Source: Phycisphaerae bacterium
GTDB taxonomy: Bacteria; Planctomycetota; Phycisphaerae; Sedimentisphaerales; Anaerobacaceae
Assembly: GCA_016782865.1 (NCBI GenBank)
Contig: JADHXR010000091.1
Location: 1 to 32,188 of the forward strand
DNA length: 32,188 nt
Direction of reading: 5' to 3'
Part shown: positions 9,066 through 16,994 of the stretch, piece after piece
Position numbering within the stretch: the stretch's first letter is position 1
Layout: each line of letters starts with the position of its first letter
The notes under the pieces: model-generated
Databases searched by the model: none
Seen by the model: only the letters and a program-made list of their open reading frames with translations
Told to the model about the DNA's origin: nothing
Made by a program: the position numbers and the translations under genes

Positions 9066-9735
9066 ATATTGTTCCTATCAGCATGGTTCTATAGTACAGT
9101 GCGAAAAAACAGACCCGGACTCCCTCACAAAAATGAGATTCTACGCAAAAAAATGACTGGGAGGCAGAAAAGCCTGGTTTCCGCTTGATTTCGGCATGTA
9201 ACCAAGAGCGCGCATAGTCCCAGTGTCGTTCGGCTGTGGCATGAGAGATACCGAGGGCTTCGGCCGCCTGTTCTATGGTCATTCCGGCGAAGTAGCGCAG
9301 TTTAACGAGATCGGCCTTGGGTTTGTCCTGCTTGGCGAACTTGGCCAGTGCCTCATCCAGATCGATAAGATCATCGGCGACACGCGCATCCGGCTCGGCC
9401 AGGCCAGTCTCGTCCAAATCTACGCGTTTGAGCCCTGCGCCATACCTGATGCTCTGCCTGCGTCGCGCGTTCTCGATAAGAATCCGGCGCATGGCTTCAG
9501 CCGCAGCCATGAAGAAATGATTGCGGCTATTCCAATTTTGGCATTCTGCTTCCACCAGGCGAACGTAAGCTTCGTGGACCAGAGCAGTTGCCTGAAGCGT
9601 CTGGCCTGGTCGTTCCTGTGCCATTCTCTGAGTAGCCAACAATCGCAGTTCTTCATAGACCAAAGGAAGCAGCTTGTCTGCAGCCTCGGTGTCGCCCTGC
9701 TCAATCGCATTCAGAATTAGTGTGACATCACTCAT
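9055..9735 (-). CDS. ECF-type RNA polymerase sigma factor
   Basis: The protein has sigma region 2 (LVYEELRLLATQRM, ATALVHEAYVRL, FFMAAAEAMRRILIENARRR) and region 4 with a helix-turn-helix (LRYFAGMTIEQAAEALGISH, ending ATAERHWDYARSWL). It belongs to the planctomycete ECF group first described from Rhodopirellula. The start at 9735 (MSDVTLILNAIEQGD) was chosen over an upstream in-frame ATG at 9840 because homology begins there and a GGAG lies about 13 bases upstream; it gives 226 residues. The last 37 residues (9055-9168) are Cys/Phe-rich and unlike the family, so the original stop may have been lost or this part may be translated leader DNA of the kinase gene. Overlap with the kinase suggests translational coupling; the kinase may phosphorylate or otherwise control it, as proposed for such pairs. 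Confidence 0.92.
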   Translation of the reverse strand: MSDVTLILNAIEQGDTEAADKLLPLVYEELRLLATQRMAQERPGQTLQATALVHEAYVRLVEAECQNWNSRNHFFMAAAEAMRRILIENARRRQSIRYGAGLKRVDLDETGLAEPDARVADDLIDLDEALAKFAKQDKPKADLVKLRYFAGMTIEQAAEALGISHATAERHWDYARSWLHAEIKRKPGFSASQSFFCVESHFCEGVRVCFFALYYRTMLIGTIYEC

Positions 9736-9833
9736 GCTTGTTCTCGGCTCCGGATGTCCCAATATGGCCGCGTCATTGTACCAAGAACCAGGCGATGACT
9801 CAAATACTACTTGGTAATTGAATCGCACACAGC

Positions 9834-11048
9834 ATGTCACGTCGTCTTCTTATACAAGCGTTCCATTGCTTGAGGTTTTGTTCCGATAAAACGATTCTAC
9901 CAAAGATGAAAAAACCTCTAAAACAGAACAAGCTTCTGTCCGATATACATATAGTGATGCAACCACGGAACAAAATTTTGGTCGTCGATGATGATGCTGT
10001 CGATATCGCAACTATCGAGAGACTGTTGGGCGAAGACTACGACCTCAGGACAGCCAGAACGGGTGAGGAGGCTCTTCAGGTAGCCGCGGATTTCCAGCCT
10101 GATATTATTTTACTCGACAATATGATGCCGGGCATCAATGGCGGGGACGTTTGCCGCCAGATACGAGCAGATTCAGAGCTTCGGCATACTAAGATCATCA
10201 TGGTATCCGGCCAGTCGATGGTATCGGAACGCCTCGAAGCTTATCAAGCCGGCGCAGACGACTATATCACCAAACCTTTTGATCAATATGAACTGCAGGC
10301 AAAGATACAGGTCTATTTGCGTTTGAAATCCGTCGAAGAAGTGGACCAGTTCAAGACTAACGTTTTGACACTGCTCAGCCATGAAGCACGTACTCCGCTT
10401 AATAGCCTTATCGGGCCGGCTGAGATGTTAATATCAGGGGAGCAGGTGGATACCGAAGAGCAAAAGTTGCTTGTCGAGATTATATATTGTGCCGCCAAAC
10501 GCCTGCATCGCTTCTTTGAAAATGTTATGCTGCTCAGTTCTCTGAAATCCGGAAAGTGGAAATTCAGCCCGGCACCGACCAATCTATGTGATATCATCCG
10601 TGGGACGATTTGTGAGATGACAACAAAAGCGGCAGAGCGGAACGTAAAGATCGAGGCGCAATTCGATGCGAGCCCGATTGTCTCTCTCGACCGGAAAGGA
10701 ATCAGCAGGGTGGTTACAGCAATACTGGATAATGCCATCCGATTTAGCCCAGCGGATGGACACATCGGCGTTTGTGTTTCCTGTGACAACGGGGGTGTAT
10801 GCGTCAGGACGACAGATGAGGGTGATGGAATCGATCCCGATTACCTGCCGTATGTATTTGAGGAGCTCTCGGACCCCGACATTGACTATCACTCTCAAGG
10901 CCAGGGTCTGAGTTTGGCCATAGCCCGTCAAATCGTACAACGGCATAACGGCATTATCAGCACAGAAAGCACGAAAGGCTACGGTACAACCTTCACAGTA
11001 CGATTGCCTGTGATGGCGCTATCTGAAGTAACACATTGTGAAAGATGA
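9834..11048 (+). CDS. Response-regulator receiver fused to histidine kinase
   Basis: Domains in order are a receiver (KILVVDDDAVD, phospho-acceptor in IILLDNMMPG, Lys in ITKPFD), a dimerisation/phospho-acceptor helix (LLSHEARTPLNSLIG) and a HATPase_c domain with N box (LDNAIRFSP), G1 box (DEGDGIDPDYLPYVF) and G2 box (GQGLSLAIARQIV). It has no membrane segment, so it should be a cytoplasmic hybrid that is probably fed by another kinase. ATG at 9957 (MQPRNKILVVDDD) would give a conventional receiver N-terminus with Asp54 as acceptor; 9834 and 9906 are in-frame alternatives, and none has a strong ribosome site. It is divergent from the sigma/kinase operon. It could regulate or respond to the same stimulus, but nothing in the sequence shows this. 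Confidence 0.9.
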   Translation: MSRRLLIQAFHCLRFCSDKTILPKMKKPLKQNKLLSDIHIVMQPRNKILVVDDDAVDIATIERLLGEDYDLRTARTGEEALQVAADFQPDIILLDNMMPGINGGDVCRQIRADSELRHTKIIMVSGQSMVSERLEAYQAGADDYITKPFDQYELQAKIQVYLRLKSVEEVDQFKTNVLTLLSHEARTPLNSLIGPAEMLISGEQVDTEEQKLLVEIIYCAAKRLHRFFENVMLLSSLKSGKWKFSPAPTNLCDIIRGTICEMTTKAAERNVKIEAQFDASPIVSLDRKGISRVVTAILDNAIRFSPADGHIGVCVSCDNGGVCVRTTDEGDGIDPDYLPYVFEELSDPDIDYHSQGQGLSLAIARQIVQRHNGIISTESTKGYGTTFTVRLPVMALSEVTHCER

Positions 11049-11084
11049 AGAATCAGGATATGTTTCCAGCAAGTTCGATTCTGA

Positions 11085-11180
11085 ACATACCCTACATGGA
11101 ATCAGATACGTCAGAAGCTTGGGTTGGAGGATTTCAGACTTCATGATTTGCGAAGGATCTTTGGCTCTGTGCTAGCACAT
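11085..11180 (+). pseudogene. Tyrosine-recombinase fragment (box II core)
   Basis: In frame after stops at 11046 and 11082, the DNA encodes TYPTWNQIRQKLGL followed by EDFRLHDLRRIFGSVLA. The second block is a clear match in style to box II (HxLRR) of phage-type integrases, typically written FRxHDLRRTFASxLA. No other part of a recombinase is visible on either side, and no start codon fits. It is a short remnant, about 32 codons, too short to be functional. It shares the frame of the histidine kinase, but is separated from it by two stops. Confidence 0.55.
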
Positions 11181-11214
11181 TACAAAACTCGACCTCATAG
11201 TCCTGATCTGTGCC

Positions 11215-13785
11215 CTATTCTCCTTGGGACGCCAATTGCTGTACCTCCATGAGGGTGATGGGCCTATCGTAGATCCGGAAATCATCAAGGACGCCGTTGC
11301 AGTCGTCGTTGCCGCTGTGGCCGCCACCCAGAAACACGGTGCTTCCGGGATCGACCCACTCTGATTCATTCGAGGCAACCAGCTCGCCATCGATGTACAA
11401 CAATTGATCAACGATCTCAGGATTATCCGGGTCGCGACGCCAGGTCATGACAATGTGATACCAGGTTTGGGCTTCCATCCAGAAGCCACGCACATAGCCG
11501 GATTGAATACGGCCGGCAAACTCACCGCTGCCATAAATCCACATCTCCCAGTCGTTGCCATCGGAACTGTTGTCGAGGACGCTGTTATAGTTGTAAAGCT
11601 CGGTTGGTTTGAACCAAAGGCAGATGGAGCCGCGTTCGTAATAAACAAAATTGATCGAGACCACATCGTTACTCGTTTGGCCGTGGGTTCCGGATAACTG
11701 CAGGGCCTGCCCGTCGACACCGTCGACGTATTCGTGGTTGCCATCGGCTCCGTTAATCAAGGTGGTGGGAAAACCGCCCGCAACATCATCGGTATTGCCA
11801 TCAAGTGGCAAGTGAACGATCAGGCCGGTATCCTCAAAGGGCCATACGTCAATTACCACCTCATCGGTATGCTTAAACTGCCCATCATCGGCGGTGAGCG
11901 AAAAAGTATAGAGTCCGGCAGCGTTGATGACGACGACTGTTTCCTTGGCGGTCGGCGTTTCAATGACTGCTTCGCCGGGGCCGGTGACTTTTTGCCACAA
12001 CTGGGTCACTTCACCGATCGGACTGCCGTCAATATCGGCCACACTACCGGTCAGTGTTATCGAGACTGAACCTGCTTGCGTAAGCCATACGGTTTGTTCT
12101 TCACCAGCATCAGCCACAGGAGGTTTGTTGCCAGGATAGACCAACGCAAGGACTTCTTCGACGGGTAGCACTTTGTCGTAGATCATAACGTCGTCGAAAG
12201 TACTGTTACAAAAATCGTTGTCCGGATGACCACCGCCCAGGAAAAAGGTCGTGCCGGGATCGATCCAGGTTCCCGCATTTTCATCCCTCAATTCGCCATT
12301 GACATATAACCGGGTGGCGACCTGATCGGGCTGATTAGGATCGCGGGCCCAGGTGCATGCGAAATGCCACCATTTGTTCTGGCCGTCACCATCTTCGGCC
12401 AGGCTGTTCAGGTTGGCCGTCACGGCTGTATCGCCCTCCACGCGGAAACGGGCCCGCGAATCACCGTAAATCCACATTTCCCAGTCGTCACCGTTGCCGG
12501 AATTGTCAAAGACTGAATGGTAATTATAGAAATCGATGGGTTTGGCCCACATCGCGATCGTGCCGCTGGCGGGCATAATCAGATCCAGTGCCACCCAATC
12601 GCCAGTCACTGTCAGTTCGTCGCTGAGAAGATTGAGCCCCTGGCCGATTTCAAGGGGGGTATATTCGGAAATGCCATCCCAGCCATCGATAATCTGGCCA
12701 TAGTTGAGATTGCCGCAAGCATCATTGACATCCTGACCGTTCCAGATTTCCTCAAAATCCCAATGCACAATCAGGTTGTTGTAATCGTGAACCCATGTGT
12801 TGATCAGCACCTGATCGGTCACGGTATATAGGCCGTCATTGGCAGATAATTGGAGCACGTATTGGCCGGGAGTGGTTATGGTTGCTATCGCACTGGAACT
12901 GTCGGCCGGTTCGATGACAATATCGTTCTGGTCGGAGACGATCTGCCACCCGATGGTCGGGTTTTCGTCATCATCGGTAACGATGCCTTCGAGATTGACC
13001 ACGGCTGTAGAGGTGTCATCCAATTCGACAGTCTGATCGGCGCCGGCATCAACGATTGGGGCAAGGGTGTCCCTAAAGACACTTTCACCTGCATTACCCA
13101 GGGTCAATATTTCATTGGGACTGAGGGCGATATCCCAGATGGCGACAGTCGATACATTGATGGGGGCGTCATCGCCGTCCTGGTTGTTGCCGGCGGCAAA
13201 GAGCAGAAGCGAATCGGCAAGACTGAAACGACCGTCGATTCCCTGCTGGTTTCCCTTGAAGATTTCCACACCATCGACGTAGAGGTCATGTCGTACCCCG
13301 TTATCGACTACTACGACCATGCGATACCAGGTGTTTGCCTGGGTGGTGTAGTCAAACACGTTGGAGTAACCAACGGCACCAATTCCGATCGCACCGGCAG
13401 AAGTGATGGTCCAGTCGGAATCATCGGTGTTGGTCGGATCGGTCTGAAAGAGATCATTGTAACCGTTGGGAGGGTCGGACAGACTGCTGGACGGATAGCT
13501 GAAATCAATGAGCAGGGTCCATTCGTTTACTTTGGCCCCATCGCCATTGGGGGCGATACCATGCCTGCATATGTAGTAGCTGCCCTCGCCGATAGTCATA
13601 GCACCATCCCCGGCGCTCACGCCCGCGATGTCCTGGACCGAGCCGACGATTTCCAAGGTGGCGCCGATCGTTGCACTACTGGGATCCGGCGCGTTGAATT
13701 CCCACACACCTTCTGGTGCGGGAACGCCAGCCTGTACCTCTAATGTTAACGTCACAATCAAGAACAACAAACTGAGCCTTTTCAT
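11215..13785 (-). CDS. Secreted protein with three LamG domains and two Ig/PKD-like linkers
   Basis: After a signal peptide (MKRLSLLFLIVTLTLEVQA) the 856-residue protein alternates concanavalin-A-like LamG folds with Ig/PKD-like modules. LamG 1 lies at about 25-235, a module with DAGADQTVELDD at about 245-340, LamG 2 (LIVHWDFEE..) at about 345-560, a second module (DAGEEQTVWLTQ) at about 565-655, and LamG 3 (LIVHLPLDGNTDD) at about 660-850. LamG 2 and 3 share near-identical blocks such as DWEMWIYG and FLGGGH..ND. The start is supported by AGGAG in front of 13785. It follows the prepilin-like gene by 46 bp on the same strand, probably one transcript. Such proteins in Planctomycetes are large, exported and of unknown ligand; glycan binding is likely but inferred. 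Confidence 0.88.
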   Translation of the reverse strand: MKRLSLLFLIVTLTLEVQAGVPAPEGVWEFNAPDPSSATIGATLEIVGSVQDIAGVSAGDGAMTIGEGSYYICRHGIAPNGDGAKVNEWTLLIDFSYPSSSLSDPPNGYNDLFQTDPTNTDDSDWTITSAGAIGIGAVGYSNVFDYTTQANTWYRMVVVVDNGVRHDLYVDGVEIFKGNQQGIDGRFSLADSLLLFAAGNNQDGDDAPINVSTVAIWDIALSPNEILTLGNAGESVFRDTLAPIVDAGADQTVELDDTSTAVVNLEGIVTDDDENPTIGWQIVSDQNDIVIEPADSSSAIATITTPGQYVLQLSANDGLYTVTDQVLINTWVHDYNNLIVHWDFEEIWNGQDVNDACGNLNYGQIIDGWDGISEYTPLEIGQGLNLLSDELTVTGDWVALDLIMPASGTIAMWAKPIDFYNYHSVFDNSGNGDDWEMWIYGDSRARFRVEGDTAVTANLNSLAEDGDGQNKWWHFACTWARDPNQPDQVATRLYVNGELRDENAGTWIDPGTTFFLGGGHPDNDFCNSTFDDVMIYDKVLPVEEVLALVYPGNKPPVADAGEEQTVWLTQAGSVSITLTGSVADIDGSPIGEVTQLWQKVTGPGEAVIETPTAKETVVVINAAGLYTFSLTADDGQFKHTDEVVIDVWPFEDTGLIVHLPLDGNTDDVAGGFPTTLINGADGNHEYVDGVDGQALQLSGTHGQTSNDVVSINFVYYERGSICLWFKPTELYNYNSVLDNSSDGNDWEMWIYGSGEFAGRIQSGYVRGFWMEAQTWYHIVMTWRRDPDNPEIVDQLLYIDGELVASNESEWVDPGSTVFLGGGHSGNDDCNGVLDDFRIYDRPITLMEVQQLASQGE

Positions 13786-13831
13786 AACTTTCTCCTTTCA
13801 ACTGAAACATTATAATAATCCACTAAAATGA

Positions 13832-14581
13832 CTAATCCTTCACGGGCGACAGACTCTGACCGTCCGGCGCACAATAACGCCAGGAATCTATCCGATTGAC
13901 GGTCTTGACCTGGCCGTCCAGGAATACCGCGTTCACCACGCCATCTTCCATATCCGCACGCCGAGCCAGGTGAAACGTACCGAAACTGTCCCACTGCTGA
14001 TAATTGCACATGGCGGTGTCGTTGAAGGCGTAACTGTTGTAGGGTGAGGTGATCCAGAGATTCTCTTCACCAAAGAAGAATACTTCGGCATGACGTTTGA
14101 TACTGGCAATTTTTTTATCGCTGAGATAGGAATTCATGGAGTAATTGTAATTAGGTTTAATGGGTACGCCATCGACATGTTCGGGATGAAGAGTGCCGAA
14201 CATATTGGCGATTCTGGGAAAGGACGGGCAAATGTGAATATCTTTACCTTTCAAATAGGGCCAAAAGGGGCCAGCGTACTTGGGGTTGTGGACGAGGTCC
14301 CAATCAGGATTGTGCCACCGGCAGTACCGGTGGGGTTCGTTGCGATAGGTTCGTTGATTGTAAAAACTGGTCCAGGCATTGGGCATTCTACCGTCATTAT
14401 CATCAGCGTACATGAATGCCATAAGACCATAGGATTTAAGGTTTGCCTTGCAGGCAACAAATTTCGCCTGCTTTCTGACACGATTCAAGGACGGCAGCAG
14501 TATAGCCATTAGTAACGCTATTATGGAAATAACAACCAAAAGCTCTATTAAAGTAAATCCCTTGCGACGGTGGCGAGTCAT
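13832..14581 (-). CDS. Prepilin-like protein (type II secretion/H-X9-DG family)
   Basis: The N-terminus RHRRKGFTLIELLVVISIIA is a textbook type IV prepilin signal: cleavage before Phe, Glu at +5, then a hydrophobic helix. The rest of the 249-residue protein (NLKSYGLMAFMYADDNDGRMPNAW, and near the end NAVFLDGQVKTVN) fits the planctomycete prepilin-type H-X9-DG family. The conserved His is only loosely placed. ATG at 14581 was chosen over the longer frame (14776) because it gives a correct prepilin leader and has GGAGG about 12 bases upstream. The exact role is unknown. It lies just upstream of the LamG gene and may be exported by the same machinery. Confidence 0.88.
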   Translation of the reverse strand: MTRHRRKGFTLIELLVVISIIALLMAILLPSLNRVRKQAKFVACKANLKSYGLMAFMYADDNDGRMPNAWTSFYNQRTYRNEPHRYCRWHNPDWDLVHNPKYAGPFWPYLKGKDIHICPSFPRIANMFGTLHPEHVDGVPIKPNYNYSMNSYLSDKKIASIKRHAEVFFFGEENLWITSPYNSYAFNDTAMCNYQQWDSFGTFHLARRADMEDGVVNAVFLDGQVKTVNRIDSWRYCAPDGQSLSPVKD

Positions 14582-14901
14582 ACTGCAGAATCCTCCAAAT
14601 GAAATCAGTAACTCTATTAACCGGGATTTCCTATATGCTTCTCCGAAACACTCCTGCACACCTAAGCCCCATGATATCAAAATATCATCGAGATTGCAGC
14701 AATTTTCTGGCCACCGCAGCGAGTTGGCTCGCAAAGAACGCCAAAAAGTCGGACACTTATGTCGAGAAGGCATCACTGCGTCACGCCGATGGCTACGCGC
14801 CCAAGGCGCGAGCTGAACGACTGAAGATGTCGGCTAAGGCATACGTCCCGGGTAGAGCTTCTAATCGCTGAGCAGGTTCTATCGCATCCAACTCAAACGC
14901 T
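14582..14901. other. Intergenic stretch between racemase-like and prepilin-like genes
   Basis: About 320 bp. It holds the ribosome site of the prepilin-like gene and the doubtful plus-strand ORF described separately. A short palindrome 'gatatcaaaatatc' lies near 14673-14686. No convincing promoter was recognised. Confidence 0.5.
14671..14871 (+). CDS. Possible small coding remnant, helix-rich, unrecognised
   Basis: From ATG 14671 this frame encodes 66 residues with a Lys/Ala-rich helical look (LATAASWLAKNAKKSDTYVE, HADGYAPKARAERLKMSAKA) and GC-rich third positions like true genes in this window. No ribosome site precedes it. I do not recognise a family. It may be a fragment of a decayed gene or chance; it is antisense to the leader of the prepilin-like gene. 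Confidence 0.25.
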   Translation: MISKYHRDCSNFLATAASWLAKNAKKSDTYVEKASLRHADGYAPKARAERLKMSAKAYVPGRASNR

Positions 14902-16455
14902 TCAGTTACCAGTACTGGGCACAATGCTTGCCGAGTCAGGAACATCCATGGTTCGGGGACTTCTTTGGCTGAATACCACGAGTCGGTTCCAGACTGCTGG
15001 CATCCTCTTCTTGATCATCTCGCGAACAGCTTGCGAGAGATTCACACTGCTCATAGGCACACGTCTGACATACTCCCACTCGAAGTGACCGGGGTCGCGG
15101 CCGTATTTGTACTCGTAGGTGAATCCACCGGCTTCGGCGAGTTTTACACCGGGCAGCCAGGTGTTGGGCACCGAAACGTAGAATTCGTCCACGCAAGAGA
15201 CTGACTCGTCCTGCCCCTCGATGAGAAGCCCCGATCTGGCAAGAGTCTCGTAGAGCTGCCTTCCAGTCAACTCGGCCGGGTCGATGAAAGAGGGGCGTTC
15301 GAGTATTAGACTCTTGTAGGGCTCGGCGCCATCGGCTGCGCGAAAATCACGCAGTCGTCCCAATGATTCTGCAATTTCATCCGAATAGTACGGAAAGTGT
15401 GTGCACGCCAGTACTACAGTGCTGATTGGCTCTGAATCCCCACTCCGGCGATACGATTCCATGAGTGATGCTGTGTGATAGCGGATGTAGTTCTCTACAG
15501 AGTTCAGCCGCCATGTATCAGGCCGATCGACATCCCCAAGAAGTCCATCGGCCTCAAAGTTGTATTGTCCAAGGAGTCCGGGATCGATCGGCGCTATCTG
15601 GTTACCCACTGCAGGGCCGCGGTAGTCCACGGCCTGAGCCACTTCTGCCAGGCTGATGTAAGATGGATCACTCTCGACCGCGCCGGCAAGACCCAGGCAA
15701 CCTTGCTGAATGACCGTTGGTGGCACGATACCCGCTTTGCTCGCCTTCTGCGCGATCGCATGGATATAGCCCTCGCTACTGCACGTGCCGACAGTGGCGA
15801 GCACGGCGACAGCTCCTTTGCTGCTCTGCTCGGTGATAGCTCGAACGGCGCCGCCGGCGCCGGCGTCGACAATACCAACGACTTGAACCGGTAGCTGCCA
15901 TTCCTTCAGTGCCGCACTTATGCTTTCCAACCCATACGCCGTAGCCGTGTTACAGGCGATGACAATTGCCTTCACCGGCGGCTTATCGTGTCGCGGCATT
16001 TGTGCAGTGGCATAAGGCCAGTAACGCCCACCGACTAGAAACACGACGTCTTTGATGATCAGCTCCCGCAAGAAGTCTGTCTTCTGCTCAGTTGGGTAGT
16101 TGCCGTAGGGCATATTTGCCTGATCACCCAGGTAGATAAAATGCTCGTGTTCAAAGTCAGGGCGGCCGTCTGGTCCGAGCTCGTGAGTAACGTTGTTGAA
16201 GGTGTCCATCTGAAGGATAGCTGCAAGCACCGTCAGTCCTCCGATGCCGGAGTCAAATACTCCGATGGGAAGCTCTTGCACCTCGGTCGCGTAACGGTCA
16301 AATGACACCGTGAAGAGTTCTGATTTGCCCCGTCCTACTATCTCAATGAGCGAAGATGCCTCTCGCTGAGTCGACATATTGCCTGGCTCTGCACACGTCG
16401 AAAGTTCAACCGGGCCAGACATCAGCAAGAATAGTATCGTTAAGTACTTCTTCAT
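14902..16455 (-). CDS. Exported glutamate-racemase (MurI) homologue with insertions
   Basis: This 517-residue protein belongs to the Asp/Glu racemase superfamily. It has the MurI N-terminal block GVFDSGIGGLTV (Asp68), the LGDQANMPYGNY block, and both catalytic cysteines in context: IACNTATA (Cys168) and LACTHFPYY (Cys351, with His353). MurI is cytoplasmic and about 260-290 residues. This one carries a hydrophobic N-terminal signal (MKKYLTILFLLMSGPVEL) ahead of a Cys at 21 (STC, only a weak lipobox), large insertions between the motifs and about 150 extra C-terminal residues. It should act outside the cytoplasm if the signal is real. An AAGGGCG lies upstream of the start. Possible roles are D-amino-acid turnover or a non-catalytic variant. 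Neighbours are exported proteins, which fits secretion. Confidence 0.85.
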   Translation of the reverse strand: MKKYLTILFLLMSGPVELSTCAEPGNMSTQREASSLIEIVGRGKSELFTVSFDRYATEVQELPIGVFDSGIGGLTVLAAILQMDTFNNVTHELGPDGRPDFEHEHFIYLGDQANMPYGNYPTEQKTDFLRELIIKDVVFLVGGRYWPYATAQMPRHDKPPVKAIVIACNTATAYGLESISAALKEWQLPVQVVGIVDAGAGGAVRAITEQSSKGAVAVLATVGTCSSEGYIHAIAQKASKAGIVPPTVIQQGCLGLAGAVESDPSYISLAEVAQAVDYRGPAVGNQIAPIDPGLLGQYNFEADGLLGDVDRPDTWRLNSVENYIRYHTASLMESYRRSGDSEPISTVVLACTHFPYYSDEIAESLGRLRDFRAADGAEPYKSLILERPSFIDPAELTGRQLYETLARSGLLIEGQDESVSCVDEFYVSVPNTWLPGVKLAEAGGFTYEYKYGRDPGHFEWEYVRRVPMSSVNLSQAVREMIKKRMPAVWNRLVVFSQRSPRTMDVPDSASIVPSTGN

Positions 16456-16994
16456 GAGCGCCCTTTGATCATAGCTTCAGTGTGTGCTTGAGTTGTAACT
16501 CATCACGCGACTGCAACGATCCGTATCCCCCAAGAAAGACCCATCTTACGCCTCGCTTAGGGACTCTTCTGACCTTACCATATCCGTTCGGTGCAATTGT
16601 ACTCTCTTGGCAGCATGAACACCAAATGAAATGCCCCCATCGTCGCAAGCTGCAAAGCGTTAGAATTCTTCGAAAGCCACCGGACATCTTCGCTGCCGGG
16701 AGCAAGCTTGATGTGTGATCCGGAAGCTCACTGGACATCCTCGATAACATCGCTCCTAGGATAACTGCCGCTCTATTGCCCCCGTATCCTTCCAGATCCC
16801 GGCCATCAGTGTCAGAAACATCTTCCTCATCTTGTTCTGCCTTTCTTTGTTGTCCCATCAGCTAATTGTCGAATTACTTCTAGACTTCAATGAACGTGTG
16901 AATGTCACGAGTACGAGTCTGTCTTTAGTGAAACATTTGCGATAGATCATCTGTTTTAAGGTTACCCCTATCTTGCCTTGATAAGTACACACGG
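16456..16994. other. 539-bp intergenic region without a convincing gene
   Basis: The only sizeable frame (16469-16858, minus) has no recognisable motif. A short minus-strand frame beginning near 16832 reads MRKMFLTLMAGIW, signal-peptide-like, but stops after 25 residues; it could be the cut-off start of a decayed secreted gene. No hairpin terminator was seen behind the GH28-like gene. Confidence 0.5.

Noticed and set aside
12850..13743. 297-codon plus-strand frame opposite the LamG protein gene
   Set aside because: Antisense shadow; the minus strand has a signal peptide, ribosome site and repeated LamG blocks.
16469..16858. 129-codon minus-strand frame between GH28-like and racemase-like genes
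   Set aside because: No motif, uneven composition and no ribosome site; only a short signal-like start in another frame was of any interest.
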